Positions 17,944 through 26,891 of a stretch of 58,380 nucleotides of DNA are shown here, piece by piece; the stretch's first letter is position 1, and each line of letters begins with the position of its first letter. Where the stretch lies: the NCBI RefSeq assembly GCF_001273755.1, contig NZ_LGYA01000001.1, positions 2,599,256 through 2,657,635 of the forward strand, read 5' to 3'. The position numbers and the translations under genes were made by a program. A model generated the notes under the pieces. That model searched no databases. It was not told the DNA's origin and saw only the letters and a list, made by a program, of their open reading frames with translations. The DNA comes from Peribacillus butanolivorans. GTDB taxonomy: Bacteria; Bacillota; Bacilli; Bacillales; DSM-1321.

Positions 17944-18570
17944 TTAAGCTAATTTAATATAACATTCACCGAGAACTTTATTATCCCATACCATTGATAA
18001 ATGATCTCCGTCTAAAACTGGTCCAACTCCTTCAGGTGTTCCCGTAAAGATTATGTCACCTTCACCCAATCCAAAGTGTAGGGCCGTGAAATCCACGATT
18101 GTCTGCAAATCAAAAATCATATTTTTAATATTTCCTTGCTGAACCTTCTCCCCATTTTTAATTAGCATGAAATCTACTTTTTTTATTTCTTCTATTCCTG
18201 GAAAAACAACGAATTCACTCACAATAGCCGAATTAGGGAACCCTTTTGCAAGTAACCATGGCTGCCCTTTTTTCTTAAGTTCACTTTGAACTTCCCGTAA
18301 AGTAAAATCGATCCCAATCCCCATACTTTCTATCACTTCATCTACCTTCATGCCTACTTCATGTTGTCTTCCAATCTTTATGACAAGTTCAGTTTCAAAA
18401 TGGACAGAACCACGATTGCCAGGCAGGTAAATCTCTTGACCATTTGCTTCCATGTAGGCATGGGTAGGCTTAGAAAATAGAAATGGGGAAGTAGGTACCT
18501 CATTATTTAATTCCTTTGCATGTGCTACGTAGTTTCGACCAACGCAATAAATATTTCTAATCTCATTCAT
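17944..18570 (-). CDS. Fumarylacetoacetate hydrolase family protein
   Basis: 208 residues, the size of the short FAH-fold enzymes (YcgM/FAHD1-like). Start MNEIRNIYCVGRNYVAHAKE. Metal and catalytic positions: SVHFETELVIKIGR (E-x-E ligands), GIGIDFTLREVQSELKKKGQ (Asp ligand), WLLAKGFPNSAIVSEF and IIFTGTPEGVGPV (C-terminal T-G-T-P-x-G-V-G signature). Members are acylpyruvase, oxaloacetate decarboxylase, or hydratase/isomerase of aromatic-ring catabolism. The neighbouring 2-hydroxyacid dehydrogenase suggests that a 2-oxo acid such as pyruvate is a product. ATG 18570 is preceded by AAAGGGGAAAAGA. Confidence 0.85.
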   Translation of the reverse strand: MNEIRNIYCVGRNYVAHAKELNNEVPTSPFLFSKPTHAYMEANGQEIYLPGNRGSVHFETELVIKIGRQHEVGMKVDEVIESMGIGIDFTLREVQSELKKKGQPWLLAKGFPNSAIVSEFVVFPGIEEIKKVDFMLIKNGEKVQQGNIKNMIFDLQTIVDFTALHFGLGEGDIIFTGTPEGVGPVLDGDHLSMVWDNKVLGECYIKLA

Positions 18571-18954
18571 GTTCTTTTCCCCTTTCTATAAATATAGTGT
18601 TATAGCTTTTAATTCTAAAATGTTACTCTTTATCTAAGTTTCTCGTTAGAAAATAAGAGATAGTGTATGCTGATGTCTTTATTGTAACACACAAAAAACT
18701 CTAATAATTATGTGAATTAAAGACTACGAATAAGCGAATAGAAGACACACATCGTTAAAGTCTTGAGCTCTGGCTACATGTTTGAATTTTGCGATATCGA
18801 CACCGTTAATTAGTGTTTCAGAAGTAATTTAAGAGATTTTTTTTTGGGGGTTATACTTCATGTTTGGCCTCCTGGTGTTGATGTATTTGTCCGTTTCGCT
18901 GGCGAGCTTTGGGACACCTCCATCATATCAAGAGGTAGTACAATACACTGTACA
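18571..18954. other. Upstream region of the FAH gene; degraded activator sequence
   Basis: Promoter region for the leftward FAH/dehydrogenase genes. I see no -24/-12 (TGGCAC...TTGC) motif. From about 18880 the rightward strand is a degraded part of the sigma-54 activator (a piece reads YNTLYNRNVAFTPDAIDLL at its end). Confidence 0.4.
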
Positions 18955-19329
18955 ATCGAAATGTAGCCTTCACCCCGGATGCAATCGACTTGCTATGTAT
19001 CTATCAATGGCCCGGTAACGTGCGCGACCTTGAAAATACAGTTGAGAGGCTTGTGATTACAAGCGGAATACCTGATTTGGATGTTGCATTGGTTAAAGAG
19101 GTCCTCCCTTTTAAAGGGCCCAAACCCACTTCACTACCTGTTATCGATTTTCTAATGCCTTTGCAAGAAGCAGTCGAACTTGTGGAGGAACAACTGATCA
19201 ACATGGCAATGGAACAATACAAATCATTAAAACTAGCGGCAAAGGTATTGGAAGTCAGCCAGCCGACGATGAGTAGGAAATATAAAAAATTACGTAATAA
19301 AATTGAAGAGGCACGCTTTTCACCAGTGA
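18955..19329 (+). pseudogene. Sigma-54 interaction regulator, C-terminal fragment
   Basis: The fragment starts within the AAA+ domain (AFTPDAIDLL, YQWPGNVRDLENTVERLVIT: the W-P-G-N-V-R-E-L box), continues through a linker and a Fis-like helix-turn-helix (LKLAAKVLEVSQPTMSRKYK, then KLRNKIEEARFSPV). N-terminal sensor and most of the ATPase are missing. The frame is interrupted at 19330 by the end of an IS605-type element, so the last codons are IS sequence. It is divergent from the FAH/2-hydroxyacid dehydrogenase pair and may once have activated it. PrdR-, RocR- and BkdR-like regulators share this layout. Confidence 0.8.
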
Positions 19330-19330
19330 T

Positions 19331-19413
19331 TGAACTACCCACCACTTATCGACCTTACGGTCTGATTGAAGTGGGGGATTCCTAAGAACATTAGCCTATC
19401 GGCCAATTTTTAA
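19331..19413 (-). ncRNA. Candidate omega (re)RNA scaffold at the right end of the tnpB element
   Basis: TnpB guide RNAs are known to be transcribed from the 3' end of tnpB through the right end into flanking DNA. Here the segment after the tnpB stop folds into at least two hairpins (TAGCCTAAT..., then the GACCGTAAGGTC stem). By this logic the guide would be the flanking bases starting TCACTGGTGAAAAGCGTGCC (19310-19329), i.e. sequence of the interrupted activator gene. Confidence 0.4.
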
Positions 19414-20489
19414 TTAGGCTACTCCCGTAGTTCCTACGGTTAGAAGCCTTATGGCTTCATTCATTAGATTGAGTCCTGCGTTAATATCTCGATCGTGGTG
19501 AGTAGAACAAAAAGGACAATCCCATTCACGAAGATTCAGATGTTTAACGTCTTTATTTTGGTAACCGCAGCTAGAACACAATTGGCTAGAAGCAAACGTT
19601 TTAGATACGGTCACGATTTGTTTACCATACCATTTTGCTTTGTATTCCAACATTTTTTTGAATTGGTACCAAGATACTTCACTAATAGCTTTAGCTAGTT
19701 TGTGATTTTTCATCATATTCGACACTTGCAAGTCTTCCATTCCAATAACATCGTGGTTTTTGATGATTTCGGTAGAAACTTTATGTAAGTAATCCATTCG
19801 GGCATTTGAAATTTTTTCGTGTAGGATAGCCACTTTTCGTTTTTGTTTTTGATAGTTTTTGGCTTCAGCCAATGGTTTATTTTGATTCAAGGCTATTTCT
19901 TGTCGCCTTGAAAGAATCCGTTGTGCTTTGGCCAATTTCTTTTCGACCGTCCAGAAGAATTTTGGGTTTTGATAGACCGTACCATCTGAAAGAATAGCAA
20001 AGTTCTTCAAACCAACATCTACACCGCACGAACGATTCGTTTTAGGAAGTACTTGTACATTGGTTTCGGCTAAAACGGAAATGAAATATTTACCCGAAGG
20101 GTTCCGCCTGATTGTGGCATTGATGATTCGCCCTTCGACTTCGCGGCTTTTAGCAAAACGAACTAGACCGAGTTTTGGCAATTTGATTTTGTTTTCAACA
20201 ATTCCAATATTCCCATTCGTATGTTTAGTCGTATAGGACTGGATAGGATTCTTTTTCGATTTGAAGCGTGGTGACTTGTTTTGCTTTTATAATATCGACT
20301 ATAGGAATCTGCTAAATTTTCCACCGATTTCTGTAAGGCAATACTTCTTTCAGGAAAGAATACTCTGCTGGAAGTTCTTAGAAAAGAACCTTTCCATTCA
20401 TTAGAGGGTAATTGGCCCTTCTGCTTCATTTCTTCACAGATATACCAGTAGGGGCTTCGTTCCGTTGCCGCTGTAACCGCAGCTATCAT
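19414..20489 (-). pseudogene. tnpB: TnpB (IS605 OrfB) RNA-guided nuclease, frameshifted
   Basis: The main frame (19414-20230) contains all RuvC pieces: [20 protein letters not shown] (first Asp), [14 protein letters not shown] (Glu), a zinc ribbon [20 protein letters not shown] with [19 protein letters not shown] (last Asp). Upstream, [20 protein letters not shown] belongs to this frame, but the preceding ERSIALQKSVENLADSYSRY segment is in another; a missing A in an A run at about 20280 explains it. Residues before about position 50 of a normal TnpB are degenerate. TnpB is a transposon-encoded RNA-guided DNA nuclease. Catalytic residues are intact in the C-terminal part, but the gene as a whole is probably inactive. 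Confidence 0.8.
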
Positions 20490-20522
20490 TCCAACTGAAG
20501 AGGTTATCAGTCTACAAAAAAA

Positions 20523-20753
20523 TATGAACCGGCAAACTTCCTATTCCCAGAAATTAAACAAAAGCTTACCTTGATTCAAGAAAAGGAAGGCGTAATTGAA
20601 TGGGTCTTTATATTTAGCATGACGGAGGATGGACGTCTGATACACCTCGTTGCAGACAAAGGCTTTGTAATTGAACCGGGGGAAGAATATATTGGTCCCC
20701 CGGAAATGGTTAATGTCGCTTACCAGGTTTCAACATTTCAACTAGAAACGTAA
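20523..20753 (+). pseudogene. Unrecognised gene fragment, C-terminal part
   Basis: An open frame without a start reads YEPANFLFPEIKQKLTLIQE, GVIEWVFIFSMTEDGRLIHL, VADKGFVIEPGEEYIGPPEM, then VAYQVSTFQLET and a stop. The codon use looks coding and the upstream edge abuts the tnpB element, so it is probably the remnant of a gene cut by it. The sequence vaguely recalls extracellular sensor domains, but I cannot assign a family. Confidence 0.4.
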
Positions 20754-20946
20754 TACCCAAGCTATTGCCGACTTTAGTTAATTTCCTAATGGCCATTATT
20801 CATTCCTCCTTCAAATTGTTTATACTACTTTTATCTGTAATCTGTTATTTGTAATTACACAAAAAAAGCTTGCAGATATAGACCCTAAAAGGGACCTTTT
20901 TCTACAAGCTGAACAACCTCCATTATCCGAAGATTGTTCTGTTACA

Positions 20947-22464
20947 CTATTGATTAAAATGAAATACATCCCAAATGTCAGGTGTTTCTGATCCAATGTA
21001 CCAAGCAGATACACCGCCTATATGATTTTGTTTTACCAGATCAAGCCGAAGCTTCATCGATTTTTTATCTTCTATCCATATTTGATGCTTTTTCCCTTTG
21101 GAAGTATACTCCACGTAATTTTGTGAGGTCTTTTTATCCCATACCTTTTTAAGTCCATGAGATGAAATGATTTTGTTGACCTCAGCCATGGTACGGTCAT
21201 GACTTTTCACTTTATTGGTCGATAAATCGGTTACCCATTCTCTCGTATAAAATGGTACAGCCAATATTATCTTATGAGCAGGTACTTCTTTCATTAAAAG
21301 CTTAGTTCCTTCTTTGATCCAAGGTAACGAGGAAACGGACCCGGCTACTGGGCTCCCTCCCCAATGCTCGTCATAACCCATAATGATTATATAGTCCGCT
21401 ATTTTGCCAAGTTCTTTCCTATCTAGACTTTTTGACCAAAAAGGGTCGTCATTTTCTCGAGTGACATCCACCGATAGTTTAATACCATGAGGTTTTAGGG
21501 CCTTTTTTAGCTCGCCAATGAAAAGTACAAAGTCCTTCTTATTTTTTGGATCGATGTTTTCAAAATCTACATTTATTCCATCACTTTTAGTTTTAACAAG
21601 CGAATCTCGTAAAGCTGAAACTAATTTCTGGCGTTTTTTAGTACTACCTAGTATTGAACCTGTTAAAACAGGGTCGAATTTATTACCAATTAGTTGCCAA
21701 ACTTGTTTTCCTTGTTTATGAGCGTATTGAACGTATTTTGTATCGACAGAAACGGAAACGAAATTACCGGAATCCTTCAGCGTATAGGAACGAGGAGATA
21801 CTACATTTAAATTGGGGTTTTTAAGTTGTTGGGTGTAGTTTTCTTTCGATCCATTATGCTTCCAGCCCATGACGATAAGGCTTTGCTTCTTTTTTTGAAG
21901 TAGAGATTTCTTTATCCATCCCTTTTTACCATCAAGCAGTTGAACCTGGTAGTAATAATCGGGAATCTTCAATTTTTGACCAACTTTAAGGGTAACTGTT
22001 CGTAAGTTATTTAATTTCGTCAAATCACTTGTGGTTACCTCATATTTAGTAGAAATCTTCCACAATGTATCTCCTGATACAACCTTATGGATCTTATATT
22101 TTTGGGGAATCTTCAGGTTTTGGCCAACATTAATTTCGGAAGAGGTTAATTTGTTTTCTTTCTGTAACTCACTTACTGAAACTCCATATTGATTTGCTAC
22201 TTTCCATAATGTGTTTCCAGTCTTTACTTTATGTATAATAGGCTTCGTAGAATCTCCAACGACAGAAGAAATGATGGGAAACTCCTCGCCTTTTTTTAAG
22301 GTCATTAGTATAGTGGAACCTAGTTTAGGAGAACTATAAACCTTTGAAGTGCCCGCTTTAACAGAACCTATGTAAAGTGTATTACTTGATGCTTTACCAC
22401 TGGTTGGAAAGAGACAAATACAAAGAAGGCAGAACATAATAAGACATCCAAAGAATTTTTTCAC
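20947..22464 (-). CDS. LysM/SH3-containing family 18 glycoside hydrolase (spore-type)
   Basis: 505 residues. Signal peptide MKKFFGCLIMFCLLCICLFP to about residue 26; an SH3-like segment (KVYSSPKLGSTILMTLKKGE, ~35-70); two LysM repeats (HKVKTGNTLWKVANQYGVSV at ~80 and HKVVSGDTLWKISTKYEVTT at ~127); then a GH18 barrel from ~190. The catalytic DxxDxDxE-type motif is visible as DGINVDFENID (~296), with IIIMGYDEHWGGSP and a final SAWYIGSETPDIWDVF. Homologues such as YaaH/SleL hydrolyse cortex or wall glycans, LysM anchoring them to peptidoglycan. A GTG start at 22464 with AAGGAG 12 bases upstream is used; no nearer ATG exists. It is transcribed alone. Confidence 0.88.
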   Translation of the reverse strand: MKKFFGCLIMFCLLCICLFPTSGKASSNTLYIGSVKAGTSKVYSSPKLGSTILMTLKKGEEFPIISSVVGDSTKPIIHKVKTGNTLWKVANQYGVSVSELQKENKLTSSEINVGQNLKIPQKYKIHKVVSGDTLWKISTKYEVTTSDLTKLNNLRTVTLKVGQKLKIPDYYYQVQLLDGKKGWIKKSLLQKKKQSLIVMGWKHNGSKENYTQQLKNPNLNVVSPRSYTLKDSGNFVSVSVDTKYVQYAHKQGKQVWQLIGNKFDPVLTGSILGSTKKRQKLVSALRDSLVKTKSDGINVDFENIDPKNKKDFVLFIGELKKALKPHGIKLSVDVTRENDDPFWSKSLDRKELGKIADYIIIMGYDEHWGGSPVAGSVSSLPWIKEGTKLLMKEVPAHKIILAVPFYTREWVTDLSTNKVKSHDRTMAEVNKIISSHGLKKVWDKKTSQNYVEYTSKGKKHQIWIEDKKSMKLRLDLVKQNHIGGVSAWYIGSETPDIWDVFHFNQ

Positions 22465-22791
22465 TATTATTTTATTCTCCTTAAATTTTGATAAATTTAA
22501 CTTTACTAGTTTACTATGGAGAATAGTTATAAAATAGAGGTACTTTGTGGAAAAGTTACCTCCTGAATTTTAAACTCTTTTTATTTACAAGGCATTAACC
22601 CTTCTTGAATCAATGCCCCATTTGTTTAAGATTCGAAGTTTCATAATCTATTACTATAATTGTTCTACACATAATAAAAGCCACTATAGTACTTAGCTCT
22701 ATTTCTTTGAATTATGATTACTCTTTTAAAATTCTTATTTAAGGTTTTATAAAAAAGGCATTATTTTTCAGAGAAGTATAGACTCCTCATT
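22465..22791. other. Intergenic, no gene seen
   Basis: AT-rich sequence between the hydrolase gene and the MFS fragment; only short unsupported frames. Confidence 0.4.
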
Positions 22792-23043
22792 TTAAATTTC
22801 TTCGTACATATGTTTACGGATAAAGAGTGAGTAAATTGTTGCAACAATAGCTAATCCAATTGTTACAAGTGAGGTATAGTTAATGGCATCCAGTAAAGCT
22901 TGTTTGCCTGCTATTGCAGCATCCATTGTATGACTTAGTTCTGTCGTACGATCTGCAGCATACGTTGTCATTAATGTAACAAAAATAACTGTACCGATTG
23001 CACCTGCTACTTGTATACCGTACTGTATACTGATATTATTCAA
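22792..23043 (-). pseudogene. DHA2-type (EmrB/QacA) MFS efflux pump, C-terminal fragment
   Basis: 83 codons with SIQYGIQVAGAIGTVIFVTL (motif of the 13th membrane segment in 14-TMS drug exporters) and a last segment SLVTIGLAIVATIYSLFIRK. A complete protein has about 470-510 residues, so most is missing. The break point abuts IS110 relic sequence (from about 23100), which suggests an insertion and deletion. Confidence 0.75.
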
Positions 23044-23204
23044 GTTTGCTGCGTCTTAAATACAATAAATTCAACAAAATAATGCCTTAGAGAATTAGAG
23101 TTCCTCACCACTTGGCCGGATTACACAAACAAAAATAATAGATAATATTCGGAAAGCAATTTAGAGTTATTACAAGGTTTTTTTCTTAACCAACTCTTCT
23201 TAAA

Positions 23205-23560
23205 AAACAATGGATTTCGAGATGCGGAGTCCATTATGTTTTTGCTAGTCTACTTTGCCCGGCTGTTAATCCGGCCTCTGAAGTGGGATATTCCTTTAAT
23301 ATCAATGTGCGAAAATGAAGTTTAGCTTCCACATACATATATTCGTTACGATTTTCTGTTGTCTTGACAAATTCCGAAGGTCTAAAGGTGAATTTCTCTA
23401 ATTTCATGAGGTTCAAAATCCTCTATAAAGCACACCAACTGGTAAGCATCGCACGCACCCGTACGCCCTCCCCTGGCTACTGATATCATAGAATCTATTA
23501 AAAAAAGGTCAACCAGTAATTTTTACTGGTCGACCTTATAATACGAACGCACCTGTTAGC
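23205..23560 (-). mobile_element. IS110-family relic (copy 3)
   Basis: Degenerate transposase pieces in leftward orientation (MYVEAKLHFRTLILKEYPTS, EAGLTAGQSRLAKT; upstream EDFEPHEIREI) match copy 1 at nucleotide level. At 23440-23535 the left end remains: ACGCACCCGTACG, then the hairpin GGTCGACCAGTAA/TTACTGGTTGACC with a T run. The middle of the gene and the conserved GATCTCGTATAACAAGCGAA block are deleted. Confidence 0.7.
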
Positions 23561-23679
23561 TGAATAAGAAACAGTTATATAACGGGAGGTTCATGATATA
23601 ATTATCATAGATAAACTCTTAAAGAAACAAAACAAATTAATCATTCTGAAAATTAAATCTTTTAAGGAGTCGATGAAAG

Positions 23680-24330
23680 TTGACAATTGATAGTAAAAAA
23701 TCAATTAGTAAAGAACAAACTATTTTTAATCACATTGGAAATAAAATCAAAACAGAAGATAGAGAAATTAATATAATTGCTAGATTAGAAGAACCACTAA
23801 TAGTAATTTTAGGAAATGTTTTGAGTGACGAAGAATGTGACGAACTAATTAGATTGTCAAAAGACAAAATGCATCGTTCTAAAATTGGAGTTACACACGA
23901 AGTAAATGAGATAAGAACAAGTAGTAGTATGTATTTTCAAGATAATGAAAATGACATCATTACCAAAATTGAAAAAAGAGTATCATCTATTATGAATATA
24001 CCCATTGAACATGGGGATGGTATTCAAATTCTTAAATATACTCCTGGTCAAGAGTATAAAGCTCATTTTGATTTTTTTACATCTTCAAGTAAAGCAACAA
24101 AAAATAATAGAATTAGCACAATCGTCATGTACTTAAATGATGTGGAGCATGGAGGAGAAACTTTTTTTCCTAAACTAAATCTTTCAGTATCCCCACGAAA
24201 AGGAATGGCGGTGTATTTCGAATATTTCTATACTGATATAAACGTAAACGAACTAACATTACATGGTGGAGCGCCAGTTATAACTGGCGAAAAATGGGTT
24301 GCAACACAATGGATGAGAAGACAAAAATAG
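23680..24330 (+). CDS. 2OG-Fe(II) oxygenase, prolyl 4-hydroxylase type
   Basis: 216 residues, same length and layout as the Bacillus cereus-group prolyl 4-hydroxylase. Iron ligands are visible: H129 and D131 in KAHFDFFT, and H195 in LTLHGGAPV; the 2-oxoglutarate-binding Lys is K205 in TGEKWVATQWMR. STIVMYLNDVEHGGETFFPK is the family core strand. It probably hydroxylates a prolyl residue in a protein with O2 and 2-oxoglutarate; the target (collagen-like exosporium protein or EF-Tu have been proposed for relatives) is not deducible. TTG 23680 is the start: AAGGAG is 10 bases before, and the ATG at 23673 leads to a stop within five codons. Monocistronic. Confidence 0.88.
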   Translation: MTIDSKKSISKEQTIFNHIGNKIKTEDREINIIARLEEPLIVILGNVLSDEECDELIRLSKDKMHRSKIGVTHEVNEIRTSSSMYFQDNENDIITKIEKRVSSIMNIPIEHGDGIQILKYTPGQEYKAHFDFFTSSSKATKNNRISTIVMYLNDVEHGGETFFPKLNLSVSPRKGMAVYFEYFYTDINVNELTLHGGAPVITGEKWVATQWMRRQK

Positions 24331-25189
24331 TATATTTTTTACCTGTATTCTTTCGTTCCAAGACAGACACATCCTTTCAAAAATCATTGTAAGGACTAAC
24401 TAAAATGTGTCCATGAAACAATATTAACACCAAGTTTGTTGGGTATACACGAAACGATGGAAGGAAAGCCATAACCTACGGCGTGTCCTAGAGAAGTAAG
24501 TAAAGGTAACTTTTTACCATCAATATTTTCATTGAACGAAATTACATAACACTAGTTTCCTACACCATGTTTATTAGTAACTTGGAAATTTCAATATGGT
24601 TTGAATTAGGTTTTGAAGTTTCAATCATATATTCTTCACAAAGCGTTTCTTTGAAATTATGGTTAAGTCAAAACAGTTCAATCGAGAAGTAATGCGACTA
24701 TACATCTTGATAACTGGGCTTATATCTAAAAACCACAACCAACTTCTAGGGCGGCTGGTTGTAGTCTTCAGTTTCTTTGTTATCCCCAGCTAGAACTGAC
24801 TCTTTACTTTATAGAGTTTCTTACTTTACGTAAGAATTCTATATGTTGATCCATAATACTCGAGCGAAGTAACTGGCTCTCTTTTAATAAACGAATAAAA
24901 GTTCTTCTGCTGCGGATTCTTCTGTTTCTCATAAATAACACTCCTTTCATCTTTTCTTTATTTTATTAATGCTTGTCTTTACTTGTAACGGCTAGTTCCT
25001 CTAGATGAAAAAAAAGTTAGTGATCTAGTTAATATTCCCTTACTAGTCCAACATCCATTTCTTTTTTAAATAGGACAAAACAACGCAAACGCCTGTGAAG
25101 CCATCCCTAAGTCATGTGTTTCCAGCTGGATGATTCCCATACAGGGTAAATAGATCAAGAACATTTTCCATCTCTACTTTTAGTACTAG
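24331..25189. other. Long intergenic relic region
   Basis: No gene supported. The complement of 24440-24530 is open (KKLPLLTSLGHAVGYGFPSI) but short and unassigned. A hairpin at about 24738-24777 (CCACAACCAACTTC / GGCGGCTGGTTGTAG) resembles a mobile-element or terminator remnant. Short pieces from about 25040 onward lead into the phaC relic. Confidence 0.4.
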
Positions 25190-25485
25190 GAAAACAGTAA
25201 CCGAGGTTTCATTTCTTATTGGTGCCGACATTTATGGGTATGAAGATGGATATACCAGCATTAATAACTATATTGTGGATTACATTCAAAAGGGCTACAG
25301 AAGTCGTTAAGGCATTCTAGAGCGGAAGAGATTCCTATTCTGGGTTTCTGTCTTGGAGGCTCAATGGCTGTCATCTATGCTTCATTTGCTAATGAACCGA
25401 TAAAAAATCAAATGCTGTCAGTAGCACCATTTGATTGGGTCATTCCCCCCATCGTCAATCGAACCAACGCAACACAGGGCTTTTG
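25190..25485 (+). pseudogene. PhaC-type polyhydroxyalkanoate synthase fragment
   Basis: Two frames joined by a frameshift read DGYTSINNYIVDYIQKG and then SRAEEIPILGFCLGGSMAVI, YASFANEPIKNQMLSVAPFD, WVIPPI. The G-F-C-L-G-G lipase-like box (G-x-C-x-G-G with the catalytic Cys) and INNYIVDYI are characteristic of PHA synthases. Only about 90 codons survive, with no start; the 3' side runs into the kinase-like gene on the other strand. Confidence 0.65.
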
Positions 25486-26024
25486 AGATCCATGGTGAAT
25501 AGGCCGTAATCAATGACAACCATTTCATTATCCTCGGAAAATGCGACATTATCTAACCGCAAATCTATTGGAATAATGCCATATCTTAGGAATTTTAATT
25601 CCAACTCGATTAGTTTCGTATATTCCATGATTGCAAGTGGCACTTTTGTGCCCATCTTCTTCATAATAATCCAGCCAGACCCAAACTCCTTAACCGGACA
25701 TAGGTACTTTTGGGCTTCCTCATTGCAGTTATTATAAATGTATGCTTCATTTGCGTTGCCCATTAATCCTACTTCACACAGTGCAATTTTTAAGATATAG
25801 CCATTATTGAGATCATAGACAATTCTGTTATAACCATATCCAATCATTTTATACTTGAATTTTAGAGTTTTTTTAGCAGTAACCATTTTTTGTTTTGCCG
25901 TTTTAAAAAATTGGTATATTCCCATTTGGGATATCCAGGATTCAATGGATTTTATCTCTTCACGGGACAACATAGAACTTTCATTAGACAGTATTCTTTC
26001 ATTACCATTGTTAATTGCGCACAT
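25455..26024 (-). CDS. Protein-kinase-fold protein
   Basis: 189 residues. Kinase-like landmarks: YKMIGYGYNRIVYDLNNG (glycine-rich loop), YILKIALCEVG (lysine), a hinge GSGWIIMKKMGTKVPLA, a catalytic-loop equivalent IPIDLRLDNVAFS (D and N, about 158-163) and EMVVIDYGLF (DYG replacing DFG). The fold is truncated after the DYG segment, as in small bacterial kinase-like proteins related to RIO/ABC1/aminoglycoside kinases. Substrate unknown; key residues look complete, so it may be active. ATG 26024 follows AAAGGAGACG at about 12 bases. The 3' end overlaps the phaC relic on the other strand. Confidence 0.65.
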   Translation of the reverse strand: MCAINNGNERILSNESSMLSREEIKSIESWISQMGIYQFFKTAKQKMVTAKKTLKFKYKMIGYGYNRIVYDLNNGYILKIALCEVGLMGNANEAYIYNNCNEEAQKYLCPVKEFGSGWIIMKKMGTKVPLAIMEYTKLIELELKFLRYGIIPIDLRLDNVAFSEDNEMVVIDYGLFTMDLKSPVLRWFD

Positions 26025-26170
26025 CCCCTAAACGTCTCCTTTTTTTAAAAATTTGTAACTATAGAATGATATTTCCAGGGATATTGAAAAACATATACTT
26101 AGAAGAGTCACTAAGTAAAAGATTGTGTTCTAGCTGTTTATATTGGAGTGTTGAGAAATTATTTATTTTG

Positions 26171-26359
26171 CTACTGGTTGATAGCCGACCGAGATGGATG
26201 GGGCTTTACTTCATGATGATTCGAAACTACCCTTAGCTTGTACCGCTTTGCAATAGTCGCAAGCACAAGCACTGCTTCCATCAATGCAAAATAATTACCA
26301 ATACAATCTCTCGGACCTCCGCCAAATGAAAAGTAGGCATATATCCGGATGGTTTTCAC
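26171..26359 (-). pseudogene. Cytochrome P450 C-terminal fragment
   Basis: The heme-binding loop YFSFGGGPRDCIGNYFALME (F-x-x-G-x-R-x-C-x-G, Cys thiolate ligand) is followed by AVLVLATIAKRYKLRVVSN and a short tail ending at 26171. The upstream 380 or so residues of a P450 are missing, and no start signal is present, so this is a relic. Confidence 0.8.
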
Positions 26360-26763
26360 AAAATTATTTTCAATCGTTCAGGCTTAAAAGACTATATATT
26401 ATAGAAATACTCGGGCTTTCGGTGCATTACATACTGGCTTACCAGGAACACATTCCTTTTTTAAATTGATACTTATTTATCTCCACCTCCTCCTCCACTT
26501 CACATCCAGTGAAGACAGGAGGAAAAAAAGCATCGATTCCTAGATCATTTTTTGAGTATAGGTAAATTTCATGAAATCCCCAGGCGAAGAAGGGCCGTAA
26601 TTTCGATCATATCCTGCCTTTTATACATGATATGACTTTTATATAAAATGGCTTGTACTGTAGTTGAGAAAAACTAGAGTTTTGACTAAAAAAATTCAAC
26701 ACTATAACTTTTTTTATAGGTGTTTATAAACTTATTTAACAAAATACTCCCCTTATCCTCTAA
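26360..26763. other. Intergenic, no gene seen
   Basis: Only short frames without ribosome binding sites. A hairpin (ATCATATCCTGCC...) near 26610 is weak. Confidence 0.35.
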
Positions 26764-26797
26764 AACAGCCTTTTACTCACAAGGAGCAAAGGCTGTT
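26764..26797 (+). terminator. Terminator-like hairpin
   Basis: AACAGCCTTT / AAAGGCTGTT with a 14-base loop followed by ATTTT. Oriented rightwards after relic DNA. Confidence 0.55.
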
Positions 26798-26830
26798 ATT
26801 TTAAACCTATTAGCGATAGTCTATTTAATA

Positions 26831-26866
26831 AAAAAAAGCAACTGCCTAATCAACGCAGTTGCTTTT
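26831..26866 (-). terminator. Terminator of the acyl-CoA synthetase gene
   Basis: Perfect 12-bp stem AAAAGCAACTGC/GCAGTTGCTTTT; in leftward orientation seven T follow. It starts 26 bases after the stop of the acyl-CoA synthetase. Confidence 0.85.
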
Positions 26867-26891
26867 CAACTTGTTTCGGTAATAGAAAAAA

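Larger units (their letters stand above)
19330..20500 (-). mobile_element. IS605-type element with tnpB only, decayed
   Basis: The right end (19330-19413) carries a subterminal hairpin with ACTTCAATCAGACC and CCGTAAGGTCGATAAGTGG characteristic of IS200/IS605 ends and finishes GGGTAGTTCAA. Only a tnpB gene is present; there is no tnpA. The left end near 20500 is not recognised, and the tnpB N-terminus is incomplete, so the element is probably truncated. Confidence 0.65.

Noticed and set aside
20571..20753. Independent 60-residue gene starting at 20571
   Set aside because: The same frame is open upstream to 20523 without a start and with coding-like sequence, so this is a 5'-truncated fragment and not a small gene.
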